Positions 43,907-52,600 of a DNA stretch of 64,000 bases are shown here, piece by piece. Each line of letters starts with the position of its first letter. Positions within the stretch are counted from its first letter, which is position 1. This DNA is from Oscillospiraceae bacterium. Its GTDB lineage: Bacteria > Bacillota > Clostridia > Oscillospirales > QAMX01. The stretch is taken from contig SVLQ01000007.1 in NCBI GenBank assembly GCA_015067825.1, positions 1-64,000 of the forward strand, written 5' to 3'. The position numbers and the translations under genes are program-made. A model generated the notes under the pieces. That model made no database searches and was not told where the DNA came from. It worked only from the letters and a program-made list of their open reading frames with translations.

Positions 43907-44608
43907 TCACAGATATTTGATCAGAGCGGTGTGAACGGCATCGTAGGTGCCGCGACTGAGCGGGATTGTGTCGCCGTTTGCCATCGTGACCTCTGTTCGC
44001 GTGATCTTTTTGATATATTTGAGCGCGACGACAAACGAGCGATGGACCTTGTAAAATGTTTCGTCGAGCTGCTCGGCAAATTTCGTGAGCCCTATGCGCG
44101 AGCGATAGGTCTTGCGCACGGTGTGTACGGCGATGTGCATATTTTCCGCTTCAACATAGAGAATATCCGCCAGGGGAATCTTGATGTCGCCGTCTGTGGT
44201 TGCGAGCAGGACCGTGCGTTGGCGATAGGCGAGGTTGGAAACCGCGCGGTCGAGCACGGGCCAAAGTTTTTCCTGCGAGACAGGCTTGATCAGATAATGC
44301 AATGCGGAGACGTCAAAACCGTCGCTGAAGTATTCGTAATACCCCGTGACAAATACGATCTGCACGGCGGCGTTTTCTTTACGCACGGTTTTTGCGAGCT
44401 CGATACCGCTCATACCTGGCATCTCGATGTCCAAAAGCAGGATGTCGAAATCTTTTTCTGCGGCGTAATCAAAAAGGAAGGCGCGCGCATCGGCGTATTC
44501 TCTGCACGCGACTAAGTGACGGTTGCGGCTTACCCATGATGCGACGGTTTGCAAAAGATATGTGCGCTGCGACGCGTCATCGTCGCAAACGGCGATTTTT
44601 AGCTTCAC
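43907..44608 (-). CDS. LytTR-family response regulator
   Basis: A 233-residue regulator. The start is GTG 44608, 8 bases after AAAGGGG; the residues read LKIAVCDDDASQRTYLLQTV. The receiver domain has the acidic pair CDDD, the phospho-Asp in ILLLDIEMPGMSG, the Thr of FVTGYYE and the Lys of LIKPVS. Residues 135-233 form the LytTR DNA-binding domain (DILYVEAENMHIAVHT, FYKVHRSFVVALKYIKKI). It is first in an operon with the GHKL kinase and probably the ABC exporter. LytTR regulators bind pairs of short direct repeats; I cannot assign their sites here. Confidence 0.9.
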   Translation of the reverse strand: MKLKIAVCDDDASQRTYLLQTVASWVSRNRHLVACREYADARAFLFDYAAEKDFDILLLDIEMPGMSGIELAKTVRKENAAVQIVFVTGYYEYFSDGFDVSALHYLIKPVSQEKLWPVLDRAVSNLAYRQRTVLLATTDGDIKIPLADILYVEAENMHIAVHTVRKTYRSRIGLTKFAEQLDETFYKVHRSFVVALKYIKKITRTEVTMANGDTIPLSRGTYDAVHTALIKYL

Positions 44609-44642
44609 GGCAAACGCCCCTTTCTCAAAAATCCGTAATTCT

Positions 44643-44671
44643 ATGATACCATGCCCACGCCGAAAAATCAA
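44643..44671 (-). promoter_or_regulatory. promoter of the LytTR regulator operon
   Basis: On the minus strand, -35 TTGATT (44666-44671), 17-bp spacer, -10 TATCAT (44643-44648). Its -35 lies 2 bp from the -35 of the divergent ogt promoter. Confidence 0.7.
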
Positions 44672-44673
44672 GC

Positions 44674-44702
44674 TTGACAAATCCGGCAGTTTGTGGTTTA
44701 AT
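44674..44702 (+). promoter_or_regulatory. ogt promoter
   Basis: Perfect -35 TTGACA (44674-44679), 17-bp spacer, -10 TTTAAT (44697-44702). Confidence 0.7.
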
Positions 44703-44725
44703 CAACCTGCGGGGAGGGGTCGGTC

Positions 44726-45193
44726 ATGCCACAAAAAATTCTTTTCGATACGCCCATCGGCGCGCTGACGGTGACGGAAACCGACGGCGCGATTACGGCG
44801 CTTGCCTTCGGCGCGGAAACGGATGCCGCTCGAAACGCGGAAACGCCTCTCCTGCGCGCGGCAGAAGCGGAGCTCCGCGCCTATTTTTCCGGGACTCTGC
44901 GGGAATTCTCCGTGCCGATCCGCATGGTCGGCAGCGAATTTTCCATGCGCGTTTGGGCAGCCTTGCGCGAGATCCCCTACGGCCAAACGATCAGCTACGG
45001 CGAGCTCGCCGTGCGCGTCGGCAGTCCCAAAGCCGCAAGGGCGGTGGGAATGGCCAATCACCGTAACCCGATCCCTCTGATCGTCCCGTGCCACCGCGTG
45101 ATCGGTGCAAACGGGAAACCGGTCGGCTACGCCGGAGGGATCGGTACGAAAGCAATTTTGCTGAATTTGGAACGCGAGAATTCAGCATTGTAA
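44726..45193 (+). CDS. ogt: methylated-DNA-[protein]-cysteine S-methyltransferase
   Basis: A 155-residue suicide enzyme that removes O6-methylguanine lesions. The N-terminal ribonuclease-like domain (FDTPIGALTVTETDG) is followed by the helix-turn-helix and active site: FSMRVWAALREIPYGQTISYGELAVRVGSPKAARAVGMANHRNP, then IVPCHRVIGANGKPVGYAGG with the acceptor Cys. GGGGAGGGG precedes the ATG. It is divergent from the LytTR operon with the -35 elements nearly touching. Confidence 0.95.
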   Translation: MPQKILFDTPIGALTVTETDGAITALAFGAETDAARNAETPLLRAAEAELRAYFSGTLREFSVPIRMVGSEFSMRVWAALREIPYGQTISYGELAVRVGSPKAARAVGMANHRNPIPLIVPCHRVIGANGKPVGYAGGIGTKAILLNLERENSAL

Positions 45194-45205
45194 AACGCCG
45201 CACCC

Positions 45206-45234
45206 TTGACAAGTGTGCGCGAACATGGTATCAT
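45206..45234 (+). promoter_or_regulatory. promoter of the ECF/kinase operon
   Basis: Perfect -35 TTGACA (45206-45211), 17-bp spacer, -10 TATCAT (45229-45234). Confidence 0.8.
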
Positions 45235-45240
45235 ATTGTC

Positions 45241-45351
45241 AGCTCGACAGAAGTCGGCTGTTTTCGGCAGAAGCCGGAATTTTTGAAAACCATTTTGCAC
45301 AGATCGGCCAGAAGGCATCGGCTCGTTGCAGACGGGCAGATGTCTTTTTTT
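45241..45351 (+). ncRNA. candidate leader RNA with three AGAA-capped hairpins and an intrinsic terminator
   Basis: The transcript leader runs about 155 bases before the ECF gene. It contains CGACAGAAGTCG (45245-45256), CGGCAGAAGCCG (45265-45276) and GCCAGAAGGC (45307-45316), three stems capped by the same AGAA loop. A terminator hairpin then follows (45315-45343) ending in a run of T. The third hairpin shares bases 45315-45316 with the terminator stem, so the two could be mutually exclusive. It matches no riboswitch class I can recall (TPP, THF, preQ1, cobalamin, FMN were considered). Confidence 0.5.
45315..45351 (+). terminator. leader terminator (attenuator) upstream of the ECF gene
   Basis: GCATC-G-GCTCG pairs with CGGGC-A-GATGT around TTGCAGA, then C and T7 (with one T-G and one G-T pair). 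Confidence 0.65.
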
Positions 45352-45397
45352 ATCCTTCTGCGGTCTGAAATCTGATTTTTGAAATGAGGCTTTTTCC

Positions 45398-45937
45398 ATG
45401 ACACAAAAAACCAATAACCATCTCCGCCGCCTTGTGCTTGCCGCCGTGTTGCTGGCGCTCGGCTTAGTGCTGCCGTTCCTCACCGGCCAGATCCCCGAGA
45501 TCGGCAGTATGCTTTCTCCGCTCCATATCCCCGTGCTGATCTGCGGCTTTGTCTGCGGCTGGCCCTACGGTCTTGCCGTCGGCGCGATCCTGCCGATCAT
45601 GCGCTCGCTGATCTTTGTGATGCCGCCGATGATGGCCGCGATCCCGATGGCGTTTGAAATGGCGGTCTACGGCCTGATGACCGGTCTGATGTACCGTTTC
45701 CTGCCCAAAAAGATGCCGTATCTCTACGTCTCGCTCGTGACGGCGATGCTCGCCGGTCGCGTGGTCTGGGGGCTGGCGCGGTATTTTATCGCCGGTCTGC
45801 AGAATACTACGTTTACCTTTGCGGCGTTCCTAGCCGGTGCGTTCACCGATGCGATCCCCGGTATTATCTGCCACCTGATTTTGGTGCCGATGGTGGTTAT
45901 TGCTTTACGAAAGGCGAAGCTGATGCCCAATGTCTGA
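45398..45937 (+). CDS. ECF transporter S component (substrate-binding subunit)
   Basis: A 179-residue membrane protein with six predicted helices, the size and layout of ECF-type vitamin-binding subunits (PF12822-like). The first helix region LRRLVLAAVLLALGLVLPFL and the conserved HIPVLICGFVCGWPYGLAVGAILP are characteristic. It would bind a vitamin or similar molecule and dock with a shared EcfAA'T module encoded elsewhere. The ligand cannot be read directly. It overlaps by 8 bp a gene for a nucleoside-kinase-like P-loop protein, suggesting that the imported molecule is phosphorylated. A structured leader with a terminator precedes it. Confidence 0.85.
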   Translation: MTQKTNNHLRRLVLAAVLLALGLVLPFLTGQIPEIGSMLSPLHIPVLICGFVCGWPYGLAVGAILPIMRSLIFVMPPMMAAIPMAFEMAVYGLMTGLMYRFLPKKMPYLYVSLVTAMLAGRVVWGLARYFIAGLQNTTFTFAAFLAGAFTDAIPGIICHLILVPMVVIALRKAKLMPNV

Positions 45938-46991
45938 TTGTTCTTTCCAGGCCTCGTTGCTTGCTCACGGCCAAAAATACCCGAACATGCAACCGCGCGA
46001 TGCGGTCAAGCTCGCTTACCAAAGCGAATTCGGCGGCGGCCACATGATCTCCGACCCGCAAAAAAGCCTTGCTTTCCTGCAGCGGGAACTGGCGGCGGTC
46101 GCGCCGTGCGCATGCCAGCTTGCCGAGCCGATCGGCGGCGGCAAGGTTCGGCTTCACCTTGCGGCGTTTGGGGCGCTCTCGCCGGAGCTGGTCAACCGCG
46201 TGTTTGTGGCATCGGCCAACCGCGCAGGGGGGACGCAGACGGGGCTGGAAGAAAAGATCAGCTGCATCGTTGCGCTCTGCACCGAAGGTGCGTTTGCGTT
46301 TTCGGTGGCGGAGTTGGAATCGTATCTCGCCGATTACCGCGCGCAGGGCTGCCCTGCGGTCAGCCACAGCGAGATCTACCGTGATACCTATCATCCTGCC
46401 TACCGCGTGATCGATGCGCGCTACGTGCCGCTCCTGCCGCTGATGGCGGCAATCGAGGCGCGTCTGCGCAGAGGCGAGCGGGTAAGCGTTGCGATCGACG
46501 GGATGGCTGCCTCGGGCAAAACGACGGCGGCAGCTCTGATCGCCGAGGCGTTTGACGGTGCGGTGATCCACATGGACGACTTTTTCCTGCCGCCGGCGCT
46601 GCGGACGCCCGAACGCTTGGCGGAAGCGGGCGGCAATATCGACTACGACCGCTTTGCGGCCGAAGTTGCCGAACCGCTGCGGAACGGGATGCCCGTTACC
46701 TACGGCGTGTTCGACTGCTCGGTGATGCGGGTCACGCACGAACGCGCGGTGGAAGAAAAGCCGCTGACGATCGTCGAGGGCTCCTATAGCCGCCATCCGC
46801 GCTTTGGTATCTATACCGATCTGACCGCCTTCAGCTGTATCAGCGCGGAAACACAGAAAGAGCGGATCCTCGCGCGCAACGGCGAAGCGATGTGGCAACG
46901 GTTCCGCGACGCGTGGATCCCAATGGAAAACCGCTATTTTGCGGCGTTTGATGTCGCAAAAACCGCCGATTTTACGGTCCAAACAGCATAA
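45930..46991 (+). CDS. P-loop kinase (uridine kinase-like) with an N-terminal domain of unknown function
   Basis: A 353-residue protein translated from ATG 45930, inside the end of the ECF gene. Residues 1-170 are an uncharacterised domain (AVKLAYQSEFGGGHMISDPQ, NRVFVASANRAGG, HSEIYRDTYHPAYRVI). Residues 175-353 are a uridine/pantothenate-kinase-like P-loop domain with Walker A AIDGMAASGKTTAA, the acceptor/Mg motif AVIHMDDFFLPP, and IVEGSYSRHP. The 8-bp overlap with the S component implies coupled translation and stoichiometric expression. The likely role is trapping the imported compound by phosphorylation, which is inference from the neighbour. Confidence 0.8.
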   Translation: MSDCSFQASLLAHGQKYPNMQPRDAVKLAYQSEFGGGHMISDPQKSLAFLQRELAAVAPCACQLAEPIGGGKVRLHLAAFGALSPELVNRVFVASANRAGGTQTGLEEKISCIVALCTEGAFAFSVAELESYLADYRAQGCPAVSHSEIYRDTYHPAYRVIDARYVPLLPLMAAIEARLRRGERVSVAIDGMAASGKTTAAALIAEAFDGAVIHMDDFFLPPALRTPERLAEAGGNIDYDRFAAEVAEPLRNGMPVTYGVFDCSVMRVTHERAVEEKPLTIVEGSYSRHPRFGIYTDLTAFSCISAETQKERILARNGEAMWQRFRDAWIPMENRYFAAFDVAKTADFTVQTA

Positions 46992-46995
46992 AATG

Positions 46996-47030
46996 ATCCC
47001 CGGAAGGAAAGGTCCTTCCGGGGATTTTTT
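46996..47030. terminator. bidirectional terminator after the kinase gene
   Basis: TCCCCGGAAGGA pairs with TCCTTCCGGGGA around AAGG, then T6. It overlaps the stop codon of the converging zinc-ribbon gene. Confidence 0.9.
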
Positions 47031-47574
47031 ACGTGATGGGAACGAGCTGTCCGTCGACGATGTGGTAGACGTTTTGCGGGGATTCCGGCAGCATCTGCAT
47101 CAGCGCGAACGCGAGCAGCGCCAACGTCAAAACACCGAGCCCCCAGATCGCGAGTTTGCGGCCGACCAAATGCATGGTCGGGACAGAAATCTCATCCTTG
47201 GGGATTTCATAGCGGAAGGAGAGCTTCCAACGCTCCCAACGCCACAAAAGCTTTCCGGCGAAAACCGTCAGCACCACGATCGGTGCCGGGATCGCCGCCG
47301 CGAGAAAATAGACGCGGGCCTTTTCGGGCGCGAGGAAACATCCGACGCACGCACCGAGGAAGGCGAGCGCGATCACTATTCCGAAGATCTTTTCCGCGTT
47401 TGTGGCGCGCAGCTCGTCGCTGTTTTGGTAACTTCGTTCAATGGCTTCGTCCAAAGCGGCTTCCGCCATCTCTGCCTCGGTTCCCGTCAGCGGTTTGCCG
47501 AGCTGCTTGCCGCAGTCGATGCAAAAGGCGCGGGAATCGGCGTTTTGCGCGCCGCAGTTCTTGCAGAGTTTCAT
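47029..47574 (-). CDS. zinc-ribbon membrane protein
   Basis: A 181-residue protein. ATG 47574 follows AGGAGGT by 8 bases and is preferred over the TTG two codons upstream. The N-terminus is a zinc ribbon (KLCKNCGAQNADSRAFCIDCGKQLG: CxxC...CxxC). A charged helix follows, then two membrane segments (IFGIVIALAFLGACVGCFLA and FLAAAIPAPIVVLTVFAGKLL) and a third near 150-170. The function is unknown; such proteins are common in Clostridia. It lies 25 bp after cysE on the same strand, so it may be co-transcribed with it. Confidence 0.75.
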   Translation of the reverse strand: MKLCKNCGAQNADSRAFCIDCGKQLGKPLTGTEAEMAEAALDEAIERSYQNSDELRATNAEKIFGIVIALAFLGACVGCFLAPEKARVYFLAAAIPAPIVVLTVFAGKLLWRWERWKLSFRYEIPKDEISVPTMHLVGRKLAIWGLGVLTLALLAFALMQMLPESPQNVYHIVDGQLVPIT

Positions 47575-47598
47575 CGGCAAACCTCCTGTGGGTTGGAT

Positions 47599-48246
47599 TT
47601 ATTGGTTTTTCTGCTCCTGTTCCTCCAACCGGCGTTCCAGCTCTGCGACCTTCAGACGCAGGCGGCAAAGCTCCTGCGAGACCGGGTCGGGGATGTGGAC
47701 TTGGTCGACCATGTCGTCGCCCACGCGCACGCCGTCGCGTTTGACCACGCGTGCGGGTACGCCGACGGCAGTGGAATTCGGCGGCAGATCCATCAAAACG
47801 ACGGCGTTGGCCGCGATCTTGACGTTGTCGCCGATGTTGATCGGCCCCAAAACGCGCGCGCCGCTGCCAACCATGACGTTTTTGCCCAAGGTTGGATGGC
47901 GTTTGCCGGTTTCCTTGCCCGTGCCGCCGAGGGTGGCGCCTTGGTAGATCACACAGTTGTCGCCGACCACGGTGGTCTCACCGATGACAACGCCCGAACC
48001 GTGGTCGATGAAGACGCCGTCGCCGATAGAGGCACCGGGGTGGATCTCGATACCGGTCATGAATTTGGAAAACTGCGAAACCGCACGCGCCAAAAACGGA
48101 CAGTTATGGCGGAGCAGCCAGTTGGCGCGGCGGTGGCTGCGGATCGCGTGCAGCCCGGAATACAAAAGCAGGATCTCGAGGTTGGAGCGCGCCGCGGGGT
48201 CAACGCTGCGGATGCGCTCGATATCTGCTTTTAAACGGTCAAACAT
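47599..48246 (-). CDS. cysE: serine O-acetyltransferase
   Basis: A 215-residue EpsC/CysE-type enzyme that makes O-acetylserine for cysteine synthesis. It has a helical N-terminus (YSGLHAIRSHRRANWLLRH) and a left-handed beta-helix built of hexapeptide repeats: IHPGASIGDGVFIDHGSGVVIGETTVVGDNCVIYQGATLGGTGKETGKRHPTLGKNVMVGSGA in outline, with the catalytic His/Asp in IDHGSG and KRHP. The C-terminal coiled coil (LCRLRLKVAELERRLEEQEQ) is typical of Firmicutes forms. It may be co-transcribed with the zinc-ribbon gene. Confidence 0.93.
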   Translation of the reverse strand: MFDRLKADIERIRSVDPAARSNLEILLLYSGLHAIRSHRRANWLLRHNCPFLARAVSQFSKFMTGIEIHPGASIGDGVFIDHGSGVVIGETTVVGDNCVIYQGATLGGTGKETGKRHPTLGKNVMVGSGARVLGPINIGDNVKIAANAVVLMDLPPNSTAVGVPARVVKRDGVRVGDDMVDQVHIPDPVSQELCRLRLKVAELERRLEEQEQKNQ

Positions 48247-48315
48247 GGTTTTGTCTCTCCTGATCTTGCGCTGTCTGCCCGCAAAACGCGGGCAATCCAG
48301 TATATGCCGGGGAAG

Positions 48316-49374
48316 TTACAGCTGAATCTCCTTGCCGGTTTCGGCCGATTTGTAGATCGCCGTAAGGATCTTGATCATGTCAACGCCCTGCTGCGGGACG
48401 AAATCGGCTTCCGTACCGTTGGCGATGACGTCGTAGAAGTGCGCGAGGTTGTCGCCGTGGCCGCCATAGATCTTGTCAAATTTCGGGATGATGTCGGCCG
48501 GAACGCCGCCTTCTTCGCCGTAGATCTCAAGTTCGCCGTTTTCCCAAGTGAAGCCGGCTTTGGTGCCGCGCAGCTCGATAAAGCGCTTTTCTCTGGCGAT
48601 GTTCGAGGCCCACGAAAATTCGATCTGCAGCGAAGCGCCGTTGTCGAACTTGATGAAGCCGGTGGCGAGGTCTTCCACGTCGTAGGTGAGTTCGCTCGTG
48701 TCAACGGCTCTGGCATGGTTGGATTCGCCGTCGTTGTCGGCAAATTTCATGTAGGTGCAGCCGGTGACGGCGACAGGGCGCGGATTGCCCATCAGCCAGA
48801 TCGCCAGGTCGATCATGTGGACGCCGAGGTCGATCAGCGGACCGCCGCCCGACTGTGCCTTTGTCGTAAACCAACCGCCCTTGCCCGGAATACCGCGGCG
48901 ACGGATCCAGCCGCAGCGGCCGGTGTAGAGCTCGCCGGCCTTGCCGTCGGCGATGTATTTCTTCATGTATCTCGAGGTGTTGACGTAGCGATTGTTGCGC
49001 ATGACCATCAGGACCTTGCCTGATTCTTCCTGCGCACGCTGCATCTTCAAAACCTCTTCCACGCTCACGGCGTCGGGCTTTTCGCAGAACACGTGCTTGC
49101 CGGAGTTCAGCGCGGCGACGGCGATGATCGAGTGCAGATAGTTCGGCGTGCAGATATCAACGGCGTCGATGTCGTCGCGGGCGATGATGTCGAGGTAGTT
49201 TTCGTAAACGTCGGCGTTGGGGAAGTGCTCGTCGCGGATCTTTTCCGACCGTTCGATGATGATGTCGCAGAGCGCGACCACTTCGACGGTGTCGGCCATT
49301 TTGACGTACTGCGGAACGTGGCAGCCGCGGCAGATACCGCCGTTACCGATCAGAGCAACTCTCAGTTTTTTCAT
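48316..49374 (-). CDS. Gfo/Idh/MocA family NAD(P)-dependent oxidoreductase
   Basis: A 352-residue dehydrogenase with an N-terminal Rossmann fold (VALIGNGGICRGCHVPQYV, CDIIIERSE) and the family signature GKHVFCEKPDAVSVEEVLKM, whose Lys is the proposed catalytic base. The C-terminal domain contains SGGGPLIDLGVHMIDLAIWLMG, with the conserved D and H. These enzymes oxidise or reduce sugars, inositols or glycosides, and the substrate here is not evident. It is a single gene with a consensus promoter. The gap to cysE holds only a weak GCCCGC/GCGGGC hairpin. Confidence 0.9.
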   Translation of the reverse strand: MKKLRVALIGNGGICRGCHVPQYVKMADTVEVVALCDIIIERSEKIRDEHFPNADVYENYLDIIARDDIDAVDICTPNYLHSIIAVAALNSGKHVFCEKPDAVSVEEVLKMQRAQEESGKVLMVMRNNRYVNTSRYMKKYIADGKAGELYTGRCGWIRRRGIPGKGGWFTTKAQSGGGPLIDLGVHMIDLAIWLMGNPRPVAVTGCTYMKFADNDGESNHARAVDTSELTYDVEDLATGFIKFDNGASLQIEFSWASNIAREKRFIELRGTKAGFTWENGELEIYGEEGGVPADIIPKFDKIYGGHGDNLAHFYDVIANGTEADFVPQQGVDMIKILTAIYKSAETGKEIQL

Positions 49375-49442
49375 AAGTAGGTTCCAACCTTTCGTTTATT
49401 CTTTGTGCAAACACCAAAAACGGTGCTTTCTTCGCTAAGCAT

Positions 49443-49471
49443 AAGATACCATAAACCGAGGGGCTTGTCAA
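49443..49471 (-). promoter_or_regulatory. promoter of the Gfo/Idh oxidoreductase gene
   Basis: On the minus strand, perfect -35 TTGACA (49466-49471), 17-bp spacer, -10 TATCTT (49443-49448). Confidence 0.8.
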
Positions 49472-49646
49472 GCGAATCGTATTTGATACACTAAAGTTCT
49501 AAAATCTTGGCAGATTTTGGGGTCCTTTGGTCCGCTGTCCGTTTTTTGGGACAGAATATTTGATAAAATAGGGGAAAGAGGGTATCGGAAAACGGAAAAG
49601 TATGGTATAATAGAATGTACATCTTTTTTAGAAAGGGGATTTCTGT

Positions 49647-52600
49647 ATGGCCGACAAAAACGAACAGATGAGTTTGTTTGAAGATCTGCTCGAGCTTTTG
49701 GTCAATGACAAATCGATCACGCGGGAAGAACTGGTCGCGCTGTACAAAAAGGTGCAGAAAAAAAGCGAGTCCGCCCGCCGTCCGGCTGCTTCTGCCCCAA
49801 CCCCTGACGAGCGCCGTGCCGCCGCCGAAGCGGCCGAACGCGCCCGCATCGAGGCGGTCACCCGTGCGGATTTGCCCGCTGACTATCAAAATGCGTTTTC
49901 GGCCGAACCGCGCTTTGCCGCCGCGCACGCCAATTCTCCCGGCGATGCACTGTTGCTCTCGCTCTACGAACTGGGGCGGGTCGACATGGAATTCATCGCC
50001 CACGCCTGCGGCCGACCGATCAAAGACTGCATTGCCGCCCTCAAGGGGTCGGTCTTTCAAAATCCCGAAACGTGGGATGAGTGTTTCTACCGCGGGTTCG
50101 AGACTGCCGAGGAATATCTCTCGGGCAATGTCATCCGCAAGCTGCAAATCGCGCGCGAAGCCGACCGCAAATATAACGGCTACTTTTCCGCCAACCTCCG
50201 TGCCTTGCGCGAGGTGATTCCGCCGCAGGTTCCTGCCGAGGAGATCTACGTCACGCTCGGCTCACCGTGGCTGCCGCCTGATCTGATCGATGCCTTCGTC
50301 GACGATCTGCTTGGCAGCGAACGCCTGCGGATGTTTGGCATGCGCAGCCGGGTTTACTACAATTCGGTCACGCACGAGTGGCGCGTGCCGTACGTTTCGG
50401 CGTACCAGTATAACGTCCGCGCGACGCATGTCTACGGTACGGCGCGCATGAACGCCGTCGAGATCATCGAGCGCACGTTGAACCTAAAACCGCTGAAGGT
50501 CTACGATGAGCGCCGTTCACCGACCACACTCTCCGGACGGTCGCGCGTGATCAACAAAGAAGAGACGATCGCGCTGGCCGATAAGCAAAAACTGATCCTT
50601 TCCAAGTTCCGTTCGTGGCTTCTCGCCGACGAAGCGCGCAAAAGCCGCATAGAAACGCTTTTCTCCGAGCGGTTCGGCGGTGTGCGGGTGCGGCGGTTCC
50701 GCGGCGATTTCCTCAAGTTCCCGGGCATGAACCCCGACATTTCGCTCTACGATTACCAGAAAAACGCGGTCGCGCGCATCCTGCTTTCGAAAAACACGCT
50801 GCTTGCCCACGATGTCGGCGCGGGCAAGACCTACATCATGGCCGCTGCGGGCATGGAGCTGCGGCGCATGGGGATCTCCCGCAAAAATCTCTACGCCGTG
50901 CCCAACAGCATCATCGGCCAGTGGGCGCTGAATTTCCGCCTCCTGTACCCGTCTGCGCGGCTGCTGGTGGTTTCACCGGCCGAATTCGTGCCCGCAAAGC
51001 GTCAGGCTGTGCTGCAGACGATGCGCGACGACGACTATGATGCGATCATCATCGGCTATTCGAGCCTCGAGATGATCCCCGTTTCCGCGCGCTGCAAATA
51101 CGACCGCGTGCAAAAACGGATCTGCGAGGTGCAGGAAACCGAGCGAAAAATGCGCGAAAACCGCAGCGGTGCCGCTACCGGCGATCAGACCAAGCTGCGG
51201 CGCGTGCGCGAAAAGCTCGAAGATCAGTCGACGATGCTGGAAAACGAGATCCGCCGCGGTGCCAAGGGCATCTGCTTCGATGACTTGGGCATCGACACGC
51301 TCTTTCTCGACGAAGCTCATAACTACAAAAATATCCCGATCGACACCAAATCCGACAACGTCCTCGGCATCAACAAAACCGGTTCGCCCAAGTGCCAGGA
51401 GATGATGGAAAAGGTCATGTGCGTGCAGGAGCGCGGCAACGGGCGCGGTGTCGTCTTTGCCACGGGCACACCGATCACCAATTCCGTGACCGATATGTTC
51501 GTCATGCAGTCGTATTTGCAGCGCGAGGAACTGAAAGAACAGAATCTTGACGCCTTCGACAACTGGGCCAGTATGTTCGGCGAGCTCACGACGAATTTTG
51601 AGATCGACGTCGATGCTTCCGGCTACCGGTTGGCAACGCGTTTTGCCCGGTTCCACAATCTGCCGGAGCTGGCAGCGATGTTTGCCGAGGTCGCCGATTT
51701 CCACAAAAACAACCGCGACAACGGTCTGCCGTTTTTCGAGGGATACATCGATTGTGCGCTCCGAAAATCGCCGGAGCAGACGAAATATATCGCCGAAATC
51801 GCTGAGCGCGCTGAGCAGGTGCGCGCGGGTCTGGTCGACCGCAAAATCGATAACATGCTCAAAATCACCACCGATGGCCGCAAAGCCGCGCTGGATCTGC
51901 GTCTGGTCGAACCCGATGCGTCGCCGAACCTTTCTTGCAAGGCAATTGCCTGTGCCGAAAACGTCAGCCGCATCTACCGCGATCGGCCCGATGTGACGCA
52001 GCTGATCTTCTGCGACACCTCAACGCCCAAAGATGCGTTCAATCTCTACGACGAGTTGCGCCAGCTGCTCGTTCTGCTTGATATTCCCGACCATGAGATC
52101 GCCTACATCCACGACGCAACTACCGAAAAACGGCGCGATGCGCTGTTTGCACAAATGAACGCCGGTGAGGTGCGCGTGCTGATCGGCTCGACCTTCAAGC
52201 TCGGCCTCGGTGTCAACGTGCAGGATAAGCTGTTTGCCCTGCACCACCTTGATATCCCTTGGCGCCCATCTGATATGGTGCAGCGCGAAGGCCGTATTCT
52301 GCGGCAGGGGAATACCAACGCCAAAATCGAGATCTACCGCTACATCACCGACGGCAGCTTCGACGCCTATTCGTGGCAGCTTTTGGAGACGAAGCAGCGC
52401 TTTATCGCCCAGCTTTTGACCAATTCCGTCACCGAGCGCAGCGGCAGCGACCTCGACGACGCTGTTCTCTCCTACGCCGAGGTCAAGGCGCTGGCGGTCG
52501 GCAATCCGCTGATCCGCGAACGCGTCGAGGTCAGCAACGAGATCAGCCGCCTCAAAACGCTGCGCCGCCGCCAATCCGAAAACGAAGCGGAACTGCGCGC

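Noticed and set aside
45235..45397. Known riboswitch (TPP, THF, preQ1, cobalamin, FMN) in the ECF leader
   Set aside because: No recognisable conserved core of these classes was found. Reported instead as an unassigned structured leader.
48271..48292. GCCCGC/GCGGGC hairpin between cysE and the oxidoreductase gene
   Set aside because: There is no T-run on either strand and the stem is short; not enough for a terminator call.
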